64,000 nt of DNA from Gemmatimonadaceae bacterium (GTDB taxonomy: Bacteria > Gemmatimonadota > Gemmatimonadetes > Gemmatimonadales > Gemmatimonadaceae): contig JADGQU010000001.1 of NCBI GenBank assembly GCA_017881545.1, forward strand, positions 1 to 64,000, given 5' to 3'. Positions within the stretch are counted from its first letter, which is position 1. Each line of letters opens with the position of its first letter. Below the pieces are notes generated by a model. That model did no database searches, had not been told where the DNA came from, and saw nothing but the letters and a program-made list of their open reading frames with translations. Of this stretch, positions 41,283-50,554 are shown piece by piece. The position numbers and the translations under genes were made by a program.

Positions 41283-44234
41283 TCAGGAAAGCTTCGTGTC
41301 GAGCCAGTTTTTGCCGACTCCGAGATCTACCACGAGTGGAACGGAGAGCTGGGCCGCATGTTCCATCTCGTGCTTCACCAGCTCTTGAACTCGATCCATT
41401 TCGTCCGGCAACACTTCGAAGACGAGCTCATCGTGAACCTGGAGGAGCATCTTGCTTTGCAGCTCTTTCGTCCGGAGTCCGTCATCGATCCTGATCATCG
41501 CGATCTTGATCAGATCGGCCGCTGAGCCTTGTATCGGTGAATTGGCGGCGACTCTCTCTCCAAAAGCGCGAATGTTGAAGTTACGCTCGCGAAGTTCCGG
41601 AATGTAGCGCCGCCTCCCAAAGATCGTTTGCACATATCCATTCTCGCGAGCGAACGCGACCATCGCATCGAGATAATTCCGCACACCTTGAAAGCGCTCG
41701 AAGTACCGTGCAATAAATTCCTTTGCCTCGGCGTGCTCGATGCCAAGCTGCCTGGAAAGAGCGTGCGGGCCTTGACCGTAGATCGTAGCGAAGTTGATGG
41801 TTTTCGCACGGCTACGCATAGTGGGTGTTACTTCCGTCAGCGGCACGTCGAAGATGAGCGCAGCTGTCTGCCGGTGGATGTCACCACCTGCCTGAAAGGC
41901 TTCCACAAACGCGGGGTCCCGCGAAAGGTGGGCAAGAAGGCGGAGCTCGATCTGCGAATAATCCGCCGCCATAAGCTGCCAGCCTTTGCGTGGAATAAAG
42001 CCGCGTCGAATGTCGCGACCGAGCTCTCGGCGGATTGGAATGTTCTGAAGATTTGGATCACCTGACGAGAGCCGCCCCGTTGAAGCGACGGTTTGGTTGA
42101 ATGATGTGTGCAAACGTCCCGTCTTCGGGTTGACAAGGCGTGGCAAGGTGTCGAGGTAGGTGTTCTCGAGTTTTGATAGCTCTCGGTACTCCATCAGGAG
42201 TGTCGGCAGCACGTGGCCGTCTTCAGCCAGTTCCATCAGAACGCTGGCATCGGTCGACGGACCCGTGCTCGTTTTTTTCAGAATCGGCAGATTCAACTTG
42301 TCGAAGAGTATCTCGCGTAGCTGGGGATTCGAGTTGATGTTGAATTCCGTTCCGGCTGTTTCGTAGATCTGCTTCTCGACTGCTTCGCGCTCCCTCTGAA
42401 AGCGCTGCTTGAGGGACGAAAACCACGGCAAGTCGATCGCGATTCCTGTCCATTCCATCTCGGCCAGTACATCGATGAGAGGAATTTCAATTCCATCCAG
42501 CAGGCGTGTCAGCTGGTGTGACTCGAGCTGGGGCTCGAATATCGCCCGAAGACGAAGCGTCATGTCCGCCTCTTCGCACGAGTAGTCACGAGCGGCTTCG
42601 ACGGGGCATTCGTCGAACGGGATCGCAGAACGGCCCTTGCCGCAAAGATCCGCGTAGGATGTCATTGTGTAATCGAGAAACTCGAGCGCCAGAACATCAA
42701 GACCATGGGATCGGCGGCCCGGGTCGAGCACATAGCTCGCCAACATCGTGTCAAAATCAAGCCCTGATAAACGAACGAACGCGCGTCGAAGGGCCAGCAG
42801 ATCGAACTTTGCGTTCTGAGCAGTCTTTCGCACGGAAGGGTCTTCGAGAAGATCCCTGAGGGGCTTCATCTCCGGCGAGTCGAGCGCCGGAAGATTGCGA
42901 ACCTGTGATGGGCGGTTTTGTCGTAGCATTCTGCCAGCGATGCTTATCGTATCGCCATCCGCTTTCTTTTTCTTCAGCGGCACCTCCGGAAAAACTTCGT
43001 CCCCACCCCGAATGAGGCCACGTTCTTCCGGCGCATCGGTCGCGGATCGATCCCCGGCAGCGTCGACAAGGAGTTCCCCCTGCCCACTGTGTGACAGGCG
43101 GTGGCGAAGCGGGAAGTAGTACGCTTCTCCATCGCCGACGGCAATCGATATTGAAATGATCGAGGAGCGCAGCGGATCGACGGTCTGCGGACTGTCAGCG
43201 TCGATCAGGACTTCGGTATCCAGCGCTATCGCGTTTGCCTCACGCGCGCGACGGACCGCGTGCTGGAGTCCTTCAACCGTATCAACAGTTACATAGTTGA
43301 CCAGCTGCTTCGGCTTCTCCTCAGTCGGCGGCGCTAGTACAGCGCTGTCCTTCGCCAGCGCGTGAAATTCCAGCTCTATGAACAGGTCGCGAAGCCGGTG
43401 GTGGTCCGGAGTTTTTATCCTGAGTGAATCAAGGTCAAATGGAACCTCCAGATCGGTGCGAATTGTTACTAATTCCTTTGAGAGGCGGGCGTTGTCGGCG
43501 TGCTCGAGGAGGGCCTCTCTCGGACGCTTCTTGGTGATCTCCACAGTGTGAGCGAGGATCGACTCGAGGTGGCCATACTGCTTCACCAGCTCGACGGCGG
43601 TCTTGTCGCCAATTCCTCGTACTCCGGGAATATTGTCCGACGAATCCCCGACCAGCGCGAGATAGTCGGTGACATATTCTGGTGCTACGCCAAGACGCTC
43701 ATCCGCGTTTTCGACTCCTACCCAATGCTCCTCGACGTTGGCAGGCCCGCCGCGGCCGGGGTTCAACAGCCAAACCCCCTGCTTCACCAGCTGCTGGAAG
43801 TCCTTGTCACCCGATACTACGACGACGTTCACACCTGCTTCGACGCTTCGTGCAACGAGCGTCCCGATCACATCGTCGGCTTCGTACCCGGGCAGCGTTA
43901 AGATCGGAATCCGGTAGGCATCCAGCATCTGGGAGATGCGCTCCATGCCACGATCGAAATCGGACTGGAGCTCCTCCGTCAACTTTTCGCGAGTTGCTTT
44001 GTATGCTGGATAGCGCTCGTGCCGGAACGAGAGACCCGAGTCATGCACCCAGCCCAAATAGTCCGGTTGGTGCTTGGTGATGAGGCGCTGCAGAAAGTTG
44101 GCGATCCCCCAGCTGGCAGAAGTATTCTCGCCTTTGCTTGTAGTCAGGGGCCGCGAAATGAGCGCGAAAAAAGCGCGATAGATGAGGGCGTAACCATCGA
44201 CCAGGAACAGTCGCGGGCTGTCTGGACCTTTCAT
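41283..44234 (-). CDS. polA: DNA polymerase I
   Basis: The 983-residue enzyme has all three PolA parts. The 5'-nuclease (residues 1-300) carries GYEADDVIGTLV and GDSSDNIPGVRGIGDKTA, and the 3'-5' exonuclease carries LDTEVLI, QNAKFDLLAL and YSCEEADMTL. The polymerase shows MAADYSQIELRLLAHLS, the O-helix RSRAKTINFATIYGQG and LQVHDELVFEV. It is about 55 residues longer than E. coli PolA because of an insert of about 70 residues, Lys/Arg-rich, inside the exonuclease domain (near residues 385-455). ExoIII has Glu at the usual Asp position. It should process Okazaki fragments and repair gaps. Confidence 0.97.
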   Translation of the reverse strand: MKGPDSPRLFLVDGYALIYRAFFALISRPLTTSKGENTSASWGIANFLQRLITKHQPDYLGWVHDSGLSFRHERYPAYKATREKLTEELQSDFDRGMERISQMLDAYRIPILTLPGYEADDVIGTLVARSVEAGVNVVVVSGDKDFQQLVKQGVWLLNPGRGGPANVEEHWVGVENADERLGVAPEYVTDYLALVGDSSDNIPGVRGIGDKTAVELVKQYGHLESILAHTVEITKKRPREALLEHADNARLSKELVTIRTDLEVPFDLDSLRIKTPDHHRLRDLFIELEFHALAKDSAVLAPPTEEKPKQLVNYVTVDTVEGLQHAVRRAREANAIALDTEVLIDADSPQTVDPLRSSIISISIAVGDGEAYYFPLRHRLSHSGQGELLVDAAGDRSATDAPEERGLIRGGDEVFPEVPLKKKKADGDTISIAGRMLRQNRPSQVRNLPALDSPEMKPLRDLLEDPSVRKTAQNAKFDLLALRRAFVRLSGLDFDTMLASYVLDPGRRSHGLDVLALEFLDYTMTSYADLCGKGRSAIPFDECPVEAARDYSCEEADMTLRLRAIFEPQLESHQLTRLLDGIEIPLIDVLAEMEWTGIAIDLPWFSSLKQRFQREREAVEKQIYETAGTEFNINSNPQLREILFDKLNLPILKKTSTGPSTDASVLMELAEDGHVLPTLLMEYRELSKLENTYLDTLPRLVNPKTGRLHTSFNQTVASTGRLSSGDPNLQNIPIRRELGRDIRRGFIPRKGWQLMAADYSQIELRLLAHLSRDPAFVEAFQAGGDIHRQTAALIFDVPLTEVTPTMRSRAKTINFATIYGQGPHALSRQLGIEHAEAKEFIARYFERFQGVRNYLDAMVAFARENGYVQTIFGRRRYIPELRERNFNIRAFGERVAANSPIQGSAADLIKIAMIRIDDGLRTKELQSKMLLQVHDELVFEVLPDEMDRVQELVKHEMEHAAQLSVPLVVDLGVGKNWLDTKLS

Positions 44235-44318
44235 TGAGTCAATATAAACGCCCTCGTTTTACCAAGAGCTCGAGAGCGTTTGTTGGAAGTGAGTCGTGCA
44301 GCGCTCGCTAAAGCGTAT

Positions 44319-45704
44319 TTATCGCTGCCGCCGGGCGTTGAGCGCAAGGAATTCGGTCTCGCTTGGCCTGGTCAGTCTCCACCTTCCGGTTTCTTCATAA
44401 AAGATCAACTGCGAGTTGAGATTGCGATACTGCCAGATCTGAAGCCGCGTCGTTGAGCCCATTTGGGTCGTCGAGATCGTCTGATTCACGTTGCGCTCGA
44501 GGACCTGATCGGGCTCACCCAACGCCACGAACACCATTCCGCGATCAGAGAGCCACCCTGGGTTTCGATCCATCCTGAACTGAGCGTTCGCCAGCTGAAT
44601 CCGGCCAAAATACGCCTGCATATCTTCATTCGTGGGCGTTTCAGGTACCGGATCAGTTGCACGGAGAAATTCCGCCCACACCGTTGCACGTCTTTCGGGC
44701 GGAGCATTTCGAAGCCCGCTGAGACGGCTAGGGCTGGCAAAGTATCGCAGGTAGCCAAGCATGTCCTCGAACGACATGAGAGGAATGTCCTCACCAAAGC
44801 TCACAAACAAGGGGACTTTTACGCTGTCTGGGCCGTCTCGCCGAGTGAAAGAAACCTGGGCGATGCCGACACCCACGGTCGAGATAGGCACGCTCACCAC
44901 ACCGCTGAACAGCGCCCCCCGACGAGCCAGTGTAGCGGAGTCGCGCAGCAGTTGCGCTCCTTTGTCATTGCGAACGACAAAGTCGATCGGCAGCCGAGCT
45001 CCCTGACCGTAAGCTTCGACATAGATCGCCACGGTGCTGTCGCGCCCAAAGACGGCGCTCGAACGAGGGCTTACAAGCAAGGCCGGCGCTGAGTCGAGGG
45101 TTGACCTTCCGCTCGCTTCGTAGATAACGACGGGAGTAGAAAGGCGCCCAGTCCCAAGCGTAGGAACGGTAATCGTGGCCTGCTGGGTCGCACCCCTTGA
45201 CCCGCCTACATCGCGCACCGTTGCCGAGACGGCATAAACCCCCGGTTGCACATGAAAATAGTGCTGGAAGATTATGCTCTCGTCAGTACGGTTTACCTCC
45301 CGGAATGATCCGACGCGAACTATCTCCATCGCGTTGACGCTTGCCGCTTCGACCTCCCCGCGGTTGAGGCTGAGCTTTACTTCGTAAGGAGCACGATACC
45401 TATCGCCTTCCCTGGTGAATGTGAGCGCGCGGTTGGGGATTGAGATACTCACCAAAACGAGGGTCGTGTCCGGAAACGCGCTTGCGAAGGAGGAAATCTT
45501 ACCGACGAACGCGACAGGGCCGGGAGCAGCCAGCAATCCGATCTCCCGATAGAGATCACTCACATCCGGCGTGGCCGTGCCAGCTGGAGGAATTACCCTG
45601 GGATTGGGCTGGGGGTTGCCACCCGCGCCCGCAGAGCTACAACCACTGACGACAGTAGTCCCAGCGAAAAGGAGTCCCAAACAGTACTTGGCAGAAATCA
45701 GCAT
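44319..45704 (-). CDS. GWxTD-domain lipoprotein
   Basis: The ATG at 45704 yields a lipobox signal peptide (MLISAKYCLGLLFAGTTVVSGC). The C-terminal about 150 residues form the GWxTD domain (NPGWLSDRGMVFVALGEPDQVLER...LQIWQYRNLNSQLIFYE), here with Ser for Thr in the motif. A beta-rich middle (residues 40-320) resembles stacked Ig-like strands. The domain occurs in Gemmatimonadota, Bacteroidota and Acidobacteriota-type genomes; function unknown. It lies divergent from the Ser/Thr kinase with a 50-nt spacer. Confidence 0.85.
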   Translation of the reverse strand: MLISAKYCLGLLFAGTTVVSGCSSAGAGGNPQPNPRVIPPAGTATPDVSDLYREIGLLAAPGPVAFVGKISSFASAFPDTTLVLVSISIPNRALTFTREGDRYRAPYEVKLSLNRGEVEAASVNAMEIVRVGSFREVNRTDESIIFQHYFHVQPGVYAVSATVRDVGGSRGATQQATITVPTLGTGRLSTPVVIYEASGRSTLDSAPALLVSPRSSAVFGRDSTVAIYVEAYGQGARLPIDFVVRNDKGAQLLRDSATLARRGALFSGVVSVPISTVGVGIAQVSFTRRDGPDSVKVPLFVSFGEDIPLMSFEDMLGYLRYFASPSRLSGLRNAPPERRATVWAEFLRATDPVPETPTNEDMQAYFGRIQLANAQFRMDRNPGWLSDRGMVFVALGEPDQVLERNVNQTISTTQMGSTTRLQIWQYRNLNSQLIFYEETGRWRLTRPSETEFLALNARRQR

Positions 45705-45754
45705 GAGCAGTTTATACCCTATCCGGTGTTGCCGGTTTCTATTAGCTTCGCGGC

Positions 45755-46660
45755 GTGTCTCGAGAACAAATGGTCGGCGCCAAGGTCGCAGGCTATGCAA
45801 TCAAGAAAGAGGTGGGCGAAGGCGGTACATCCGCCGTATACCTTGCCGATCATCCCAATCATGGCACTGTAGCAGTAAAAGTGCTACGGGAAAAGCTACG
45901 CCAGGACAAGACGGCGGTAGCTCGCTTCGTTCGTGAGGCGGAGTACGGTGCCAGAGTAAGACACCCCAATGTCGTCGAGACTATTGAGATAGGCGAGGCG
46001 GACGGCCTCCATTTTCTCGCCATTGAGTGGGCAGAAGGTGAAATCCTGGAGCGCTATGCCAAACAGAACGCGCCCCTTCCAAAAGACGAAGTCGCAACCA
46101 TTGTCACGCAGATAGCTGCCGGCGTCCAGGCGGCCCATGACGCCAACATCGTACATCGCGATCTGAAGCCCGAGAATGTGATGTACGACCCGAAGACGAG
46201 GCGCGTGAAGCTGCTCGACTTTGGGATCGCCACCGATACACAGGCGTCGACTGACGAGCGCCTGACCCGCGCTGGGTTCTTTGTCGGCACGCTCATGTAC
46301 ATAGCCCCGGAAGCATTGTCGGGCGAAATTGTAACTGCCGCAGCTGACCAGTATAGTCTCGCTACGATTGCGTATTTCCTGCTGACGCGATGTTTGCCCT
46401 ATACCGCCAAGGCACCGCGTGAAATGTTCACGCAGCTGTTGACTATGCCTCCAATCCCGCTGAAGGATGCAGGAGAGGCCGGGTTCGATTTCGCGCCAGA
46501 GTTCGACGCCGTGGTGATGCGCGCTCTTTCCCGCTCGCCTGCAGCCAGGTATCCGAGCGTAATGGCTTTCGCAAACGCCTTTGCTGAAGCAGCCAGCCTC
46601 CCCCCGGACCAACCGAAGATGCTGGACAAGTTCAAGGGATTACTTAGACGCAACCGGTAA
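45755..46660 (+). CDS. Soluble Ser/Thr protein kinase
   Basis: The 301-residue protein is a single Hanks-type kinase domain with no membrane helix or sensor: KKEVGEGGTSAVYLA (glycine loop), VAVKVL (ATP Lys), VHRDLKPENVMYD (catalytic loop), LLDFGIATD (DFG) and GTLMYIAPEALSG (APE). All catalytic residues are present. Stand-alone kinases may phosphorylate regulators or translation factors. The start is GTG at 45755, an ATG at 45770 is an alternative, and its 3' end overlaps the histidine-kinase gene on the other strand by 21 nt. Confidence 0.92.
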   Translation: MSREQMVGAKVAGYAIKKEVGEGGTSAVYLADHPNHGTVAVKVLREKLRQDKTAVARFVREAEYGARVRHPNVVETIEIGEADGLHFLAIEWAEGEILERYAKQNAPLPKDEVATIVTQIAAGVQAAHDANIVHRDLKPENVMYDPKTRRVKLLDFGIATDTQASTDERLTRAGFFVGTLMYIAPEALSGEIVTAAADQYSLATIAYFLLTRCLPYTAKAPREMFTQLLTMPPIPLKDAGEAGFDFAPEFDAVVMRALSRSPAARYPSVMAFANAFAEAASLPPDQPKMLDKFKGLLRRNR

Positions 46661-47596
46661 GTCGGCTGGGTCGACCGGCAACCAAAGCGTAAAAGTCGAA
46701 CCCCTTCCCAGCTCGCTCTCGAGCTCCACCATTCCGCCGATCAACGCGGCAAGGCGCCGGGAAATCGCTAGCCCCAGTCCAGTGCCACGCTCCGCGGAAT
46801 TCCCCCGAGGGCCGGCGTTTATCTGCTCAAACTCTTCGAAGATTCTACTCTGGTCAGCCGGGTCAATGCCGATTCCAGTATCCATTATCTGGATGCCGAT
46901 CCAGGGATTTGTCGGGTATGAGCTCCGGCTGATGGAACCGGCCCCGCTGTCAGGGAGAGAATCAACGAGACGCGTGCGAATGATGATTCCACCCTCGTCC
47001 GTGTACTTCACCGCGTTACCCAGCAGATTGACGAGGATCTGTCGCAAATGAGTCGGGTCCGTTCTGATCCGCGGAAGAGCCGCGCCCATTACGAGCGACA
47101 GGCTTAGACCCTTCTCGCTGACCAGCGACTCTATCTCGCTAGCCACATCGAGAGCGAACGGGCGAAGATCAATGCTTTCGGTATGAATCTCGAGCCGGCC
47201 CGCGGCCATCTTGGCAAGATCAAGAACCTGATCGACGAGATGCCGGAGATGATTGGCTGAGGCCTCAATGCGCTCGACCGGCTTTACCTGGCGGGGAGCA
47301 AGCTCCCCGTACACGCCCTCCCGCAACAGATCTACGAAGCCGACAATGGCGTTCAGGGGAGTTCGGAGCTCGTGCGACACATTTGCGAGGAACTCGCTTT
47401 TCATGCGGTTCACCCGCAATAGCTCGGAGGAAAGCCGTTCCAGTTCCTTCGAGCGTTCAACCAGGCTGCGCGCCTGCCGTCTCTCGTGACGAAGGACAAG
47501 GACGAGACCGAGCACGGTTGCAACGGAGACGACCCATCCGACGACACCAGTCCAGTGTCCGAACCCGATCTGCGAAAGCAAATGCATTGACTCCAA
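46640..47596 (-). CDS. Sensor histidine kinase (orphan)
   Basis: The 318-residue kinase has one N-terminal membrane helix (WTGVVGWVVSVATVLGLVLVL) and no periplasmic sensor. A short coiled coil (RSLVERSKELERLSSELL), HisKA (EFLANVSHELRTPLNAIVG, phospho-His) and a full HATPase domain with NLLGNAVKYTDEGG, MDTGIGIDP and GTGLGLAISRRL follow. No response regulator lies nearby, so its partner is elsewhere. With no extracellular domain it may sense membrane or intracellular signals. Confidence 0.93.
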   Translation of the reverse strand: MESMHLLSQIGFGHWTGVVGWVVSVATVLGLVLVLRHERRQARSLVERSKELERLSSELLRVNRMKSEFLANVSHELRTPLNAIVGFVDLLREGVYGELAPRQVKPVERIEASANHLRHLVDQVLDLAKMAAGRLEIHTESIDLRPFALDVASEIESLVSEKGLSLSLVMGAALPRIRTDPTHLRQILVNLLGNAVKYTDEGGIIIRTRLVDSLPDSGAGSISRSSYPTNPWIGIQIMDTGIGIDPADQSRIFEEFEQINAGPRGNSAERGTGLGLAISRRLAALIGGMVELESELGRGSTFTLWLPVDPADLPVASK

Positions 47597-47623
47597 TCAT
47601 AAGAATCCATAACCTCCCGCACC

Positions 47624-48181
47624 ATGACTGATCACTCCGTGCTCGTCGCGCTGCTTGCCGAACGCTCTGCCAAACGTGGTCAGTTTACACTCGCCTCCGG
47701 CAAGCAGTCGAAGTATTACGTCGACGCAAGATTGACGACGATGAGTCCGGAGGGTTTATCGCTCATCGGTCCACTCGCGCTATCCATCCTTCAACAATCT
47801 GGTTGGGAAATAGATGCGATTGGCGGTCTCACTCTCGGCGCTGACCCGATCTCCTATGCCATTAGTTACGCCAGCGCCGATTCTCATCGCCCTCTGCGAG
47901 CGTTCACCGTTCGAAAGGAAGCAAAGTCGCACGGAACAGGAAAAACCATCGAGGGACCTTTCAAAGAGGGTGATAGGGTAGCCGTGATCGAGGATGTTAT
48001 CACTACCGGTGGATCGGCACTTCGCGCCATTGAAGCTGTGCGCGCAGCAAGCGGAATCGTAGTCGGCGTGCTCGCTCTCGTCGACAGAGAAGAGGGTGGA
48101 CGCCAGGCGATTGAAGCAGCCGGCGTTCCTGTTGTCAGCCTCGTCTCGGCAAGCCAGATCATCAAAGCTCTCGAGAGCTAG
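47624..48181 (+). CDS. pyrE: Orotate phosphoribosyltransferase
   Basis: The 185-residue protein joins orotate and PRPP in pyrimidine synthesis. QFTLASGKQSKYYVDARLT is the N-terminal signature, FTVRKEAKSHGTGKTIEG carries the flexible loop with Lys residues, and VAVIEDVITTGGSALRAIE is the PRPP loop. Length is normal. It is separated from the rest of the pyr genes, divergent from the histidine kinase (27 nt) and overlaps the AraC-type gene by 20 nt at the 3' end. Confidence 0.96.
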   Translation: MTDHSVLVALLAERSAKRGQFTLASGKQSKYYVDARLTTMSPEGLSLIGPLALSILQQSGWEIDAIGGLTLGADPISYAISYASADSHRPLRAFTVRKEAKSHGTGKTIEGPFKEGDRVAVIEDVITTGGSALRAIEAVRAASGIVVGVLALVDREEGGRQAIEAAGVPVVSLVSASQIIKALES

Positions 48182-49064
48182 GAACGTCACCTGGATGTGT
48201 CTTCGGGATCCAGCCCGGATATGCTGCTGACGGACGGAATGCGCACAGGACGTCGGTATAGGGAAGAACCAACTCGGTCCTGAAAAGCTGAAGCATCCCC
48301 TGACCATCGTATGCGCTTCTGAATTTTACGGGGGACATCTTCATGATCGTACGCACATGACGGCCGAAACTCTGAGGTGATGAGTAGTCGAGATGGTTCG
48401 CCACTCGTGCGACAGATAGCCCCGGATTCTCGAACAACCGCGCCGCACGTATGAGTCTCGCGAGCGACAGATAGCGTTTCGGAGCCGGTAATCTCGCCCG
48501 GAAGAAACGACTCATAAGAGTACTCGGCAGAATGTTGAGGTGGCGAGCAAGCTGCCGAACCGTAGAGATTTTAGGTGATGAGTCGAACAGCAGCTCGAAG
48601 AAGCGCCAGCAGTCCTTCGACACATTGGGGAGATCGAGACTGATCTGCGTTAGCGCCGAGCGCTGCAGATCGCTCGAGCCTTGCGACGCAAGGATATTTC
48701 TCAATGTCTGCCAGCCGGCTGGTAATCTCGCGTCGACGAGCGTTCGGATCCCGAGTTGTCCCAGAGCCAGCGTCGTGTGCGGCGTGGAGTTCTGCGTTTC
48801 CGTCAGCAAGGCTACTGCTGGCACTCTCGGGAATTCACGAACCATTGCCGCGACTCTACTGGAGTTCTGTGAGCCATATCGTGTAACCGAGATCAGGACC
48901 AGACTTGCTTTCTGTTCCCTCAAATCCAGAAGAACCTCGTCGAGTGATTCTCTATGGATGGCATCACACAATCCCTGCGCTGCTGCGTCGACTCTGGAAC
49001 GTTCGAGAGGAGTAAGGATGGTCGAGACAGGAGTACGGGTGGCGCGCTTCGAGTCGGAAGGCAT
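48162..49064 (-). CDS. AraC-type transcription regulator with receiver-like N-terminus
   Basis: The 300-residue protein has an N-terminal half of about 140 residues with receiver-like alternation (LDEVLLDLREQKASLVLIS, VPAVALLTETQ, IRTLVDARLPAGWQTL) but no clear phospho-acceptor Asp pocket. The C-terminal AraC domain has STVRQLARHLNILPSTLMSRFFRA and LSVARVANHLDYSSPQSFGRHVR, the two HTHs. A C-terminal extension of about 40 residues follows. It may respond to a ligand or to a protein instead of phosphorylation. It is divergent from rnpB. Confidence 0.82.
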   Translation of the reverse strand: MPSDSKRATRTPVSTILTPLERSRVDAAAQGLCDAIHRESLDEVLLDLREQKASLVLISVTRYGSQNSSRVAAMVREFPRVPAVALLTETQNSTPHTTLALGQLGIRTLVDARLPAGWQTLRNILASQGSSDLQRSALTQISLDLPNVSKDCWRFFELLFDSSPKISTVRQLARHLNILPSTLMSRFFRARLPAPKRYLSLARLIRAARLFENPGLSVARVANHLDYSSPQSFGRHVRTIMKMSPVKFRSAYDGQGMLQLFRTELVLPYTDVLCAFRPSAAYPGWIPKTHPGDVPSSREL

Positions 49065-49215
49065 AGTATCCTCACGGTTAACGGGTAGGACCGCGGGCAG
49101 ATGTGTAGCGCTGGACTGTCAGCCCCGCGTCCCGCGCTGGAGACCCCAAAACGGGGATTAACCGCCTATCGTCAGACTCACCAGGGATACCGTGTAATCG
49201 GATTGCCGGGGTTGC

Positions 49216-49221
49216 TATATT
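49216..49221 (+). promoter_or_regulatory. Candidate -10 element of rnpB
   Basis: TATATT lies 6 nt before the first base of the P1 helix of the RNase P RNA, at the expected distance from a start point at 49228. No good -35 is visible. Confidence 0.4.
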
Positions 49222-49225
49222 TGAG

Positions 49226-49613
49226 GAGGCAAACGGTCGGACGATCGCGCGTCGGTATCCATGTGGTACCGATTCGAGGAAAGTCCGGGCTCCGGTGGAC
49301 AGGCTGCCAGGTAACACCTGGGCGCGAACGGCGAGAGCTATTCGCGACGGAAAGTGCCACAGAGAACAGACCGCCATCTTCACGGGTGGCAAGGGTGAAA
49401 CGGTGGGGTAAGAGCCCACCGCGCTCATGGCAACATGTGCGGCATGGCAAACCCCAGCTGGAGCAAGGCCAAATATGCGGCGAGAGGAGACCACCTCGAC
49501 CAAGACGCCGCGGGTAGGCTGCTAGAGAGCATGGGTGACCATGCTCGTAGAGAAATGATCGTCCGGGTTACGCAAGTAGCCCGACAGAACCCGGCTTACA
49601 GACCGTTTGCCGA
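49226..49613 (+). ncRNA. rnpB: RNase P catalytic RNA
   Basis: The about 390-nt RNA shows the conserved cores of bacterial RNase P: GAGGAAAGTCCGGGCTCC (near 49276), GCCAGGTAACACCTGG, GGAAAGTGCCACAGAG, GGTGGGGTAAGAGCCCACC (P10-P12 region) and ACAGAACCCGGCTTACAG at the 3' core (49583-49600). GGCAAACGGTC at 49228-49238 pairs perfectly with GACCGTTTGCC at 49601-49611 as helix P1, which fixes both ends. The RNA removes tRNA 5' leaders; its protein partner rnpA is encoded 3.9 kb away. An intrinsic terminator follows directly. Confidence 0.97.
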
Positions 49614-49619
49614 TGATGC

Positions 49620-49660
49620 AACAACCTCCGACAGAACACTGTCGGAGGTTGTTTGCTTTT
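49620..49660 (+). terminator. Intrinsic terminator of rnpB
   Basis: A perfect 15-bp stem (AACAACCTCCGACAG with its complement) closes on AACA and is followed by TTGCTTTT. It begins 7 nt after the end of the P1 helix. Confidence 0.92.
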
Positions 49661-49687
49661 CCTGAATACCAAACGGAAAAAGGTTGG

Positions 49688-50554
49688 ATGATGCGCCGAA
49701 GAACCAATGGTTGGTGTTTCCTCGTTTACCTCGCTTCTGCTTGTACTGCATCCACGGTACCGCCAGCCGGGCAACCAACACCATTGCCATCGCTGCCCAC
49801 GACAGTCCCTCTACCGTCAACTGCTGGCTCGTGGACTTTCAATTATGCGCCTGGCGTAATCTCCTACCAGATATCCAGAACCGCGACGATCGAAAGCCAA
49901 TCGGACTCCGGCTCACACCGGGAAATATCCACGAACTCAACGCATGAATTGGTGACTCTGGAACCAGCTGGGGATACCATTCACTTCACAGCGTCCGTTG
50001 ACACTTTTTCGACCACAACTCAAGGTGCGATCGGCCCCGCGCAACTCATTCAGCTGCCCGTACAACTTTCGGGAAAATTCGTCAATGATAGTGTGATACT
50101 GTCAGCCGACAGTCTCGCTGAAAAATGCAGCCCTACGAGTTCAGCGCTTTCAGCAGATCTCCAGAATGTGCTGGTACATTTCCCGGCTCAACTTTCACAA
50201 GGAACCAGCTGGAGAGACTCCGTGGAGTTGCAGGCGTGTCAGGGAATGATCCCGACGACAGCGCGCATCAGCCGATCATACGTCGTGTCGGGCGAAACGT
50301 CATATCAGGGCTATCCGGTTATGGTGGTACAGCGTAGCGATACGATCCAGGCGCACGGAGAGGGAGCCCAACAACAGCACTCCCTGACGCTCGATGCAAA
50401 GGGGACTGGAAGTGCCGTTTATTACGTGAGCCCCAAAAACGGGCGTATCGCACGTATCACCACAGGGCAGGATCTGGATTTGGCAATCACCGTGTCGGGC
50501 AAGATCCATCGCTTCAAGCAAAGCTCGAAGCAAGACTACAGCTCAGCGCGCTAG
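49688..50554 (+). CDS. Lipoprotein of unknown function
   Basis: The ATG at 49688 (49691 possible) gives a lipobox signal peptide ending LASAC, then a Pro/Thr/Ser-rich linker (residues 22-50) and a beta-rich domain of about 235 residues (WTFNYAPGVISYQISRTATI, LIQLPVQLSGKFVNDSVILSAD, GTGSAVYYVSPKNGRIARITTG). Two Cys (EKCSPTS and LQACQGM) may form a disulfide. I recognise no family. Its stop overlaps the dnaN stop by 4 nt on the other strand. Confidence 0.68.
   Translation: MMRRRTNGWCFLVYLASACTASTVPPAGQPTPLPSLPTTVPLPSTAGSWTFNYAPGVISYQISRTATIESQSDSGSHREISTNSTHELVTLEPAGDTIHFTASVDTFSTTTQGAIGPAQLIQLPVQLSGKFVNDSVILSADSLAEKCSPTSSALSADLQNVLVHFPAQLSQGTSWRDSVELQACQGMIPTTARISRSYVVSGETSYQGYPVMVVQRSDTIQAHGEGAQQQHSLTLDAKGTGSAVYYVSPKNGRIARITTGQDLDLAITVSGKIHRFKQSSKQDYSSAR

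Noticed and set aside
49435..49665. Open frame of 76 codons on the plus strand
   Set aside because: It lies inside the RNase P RNA and its terminator; the structured RNA explains the sequence.
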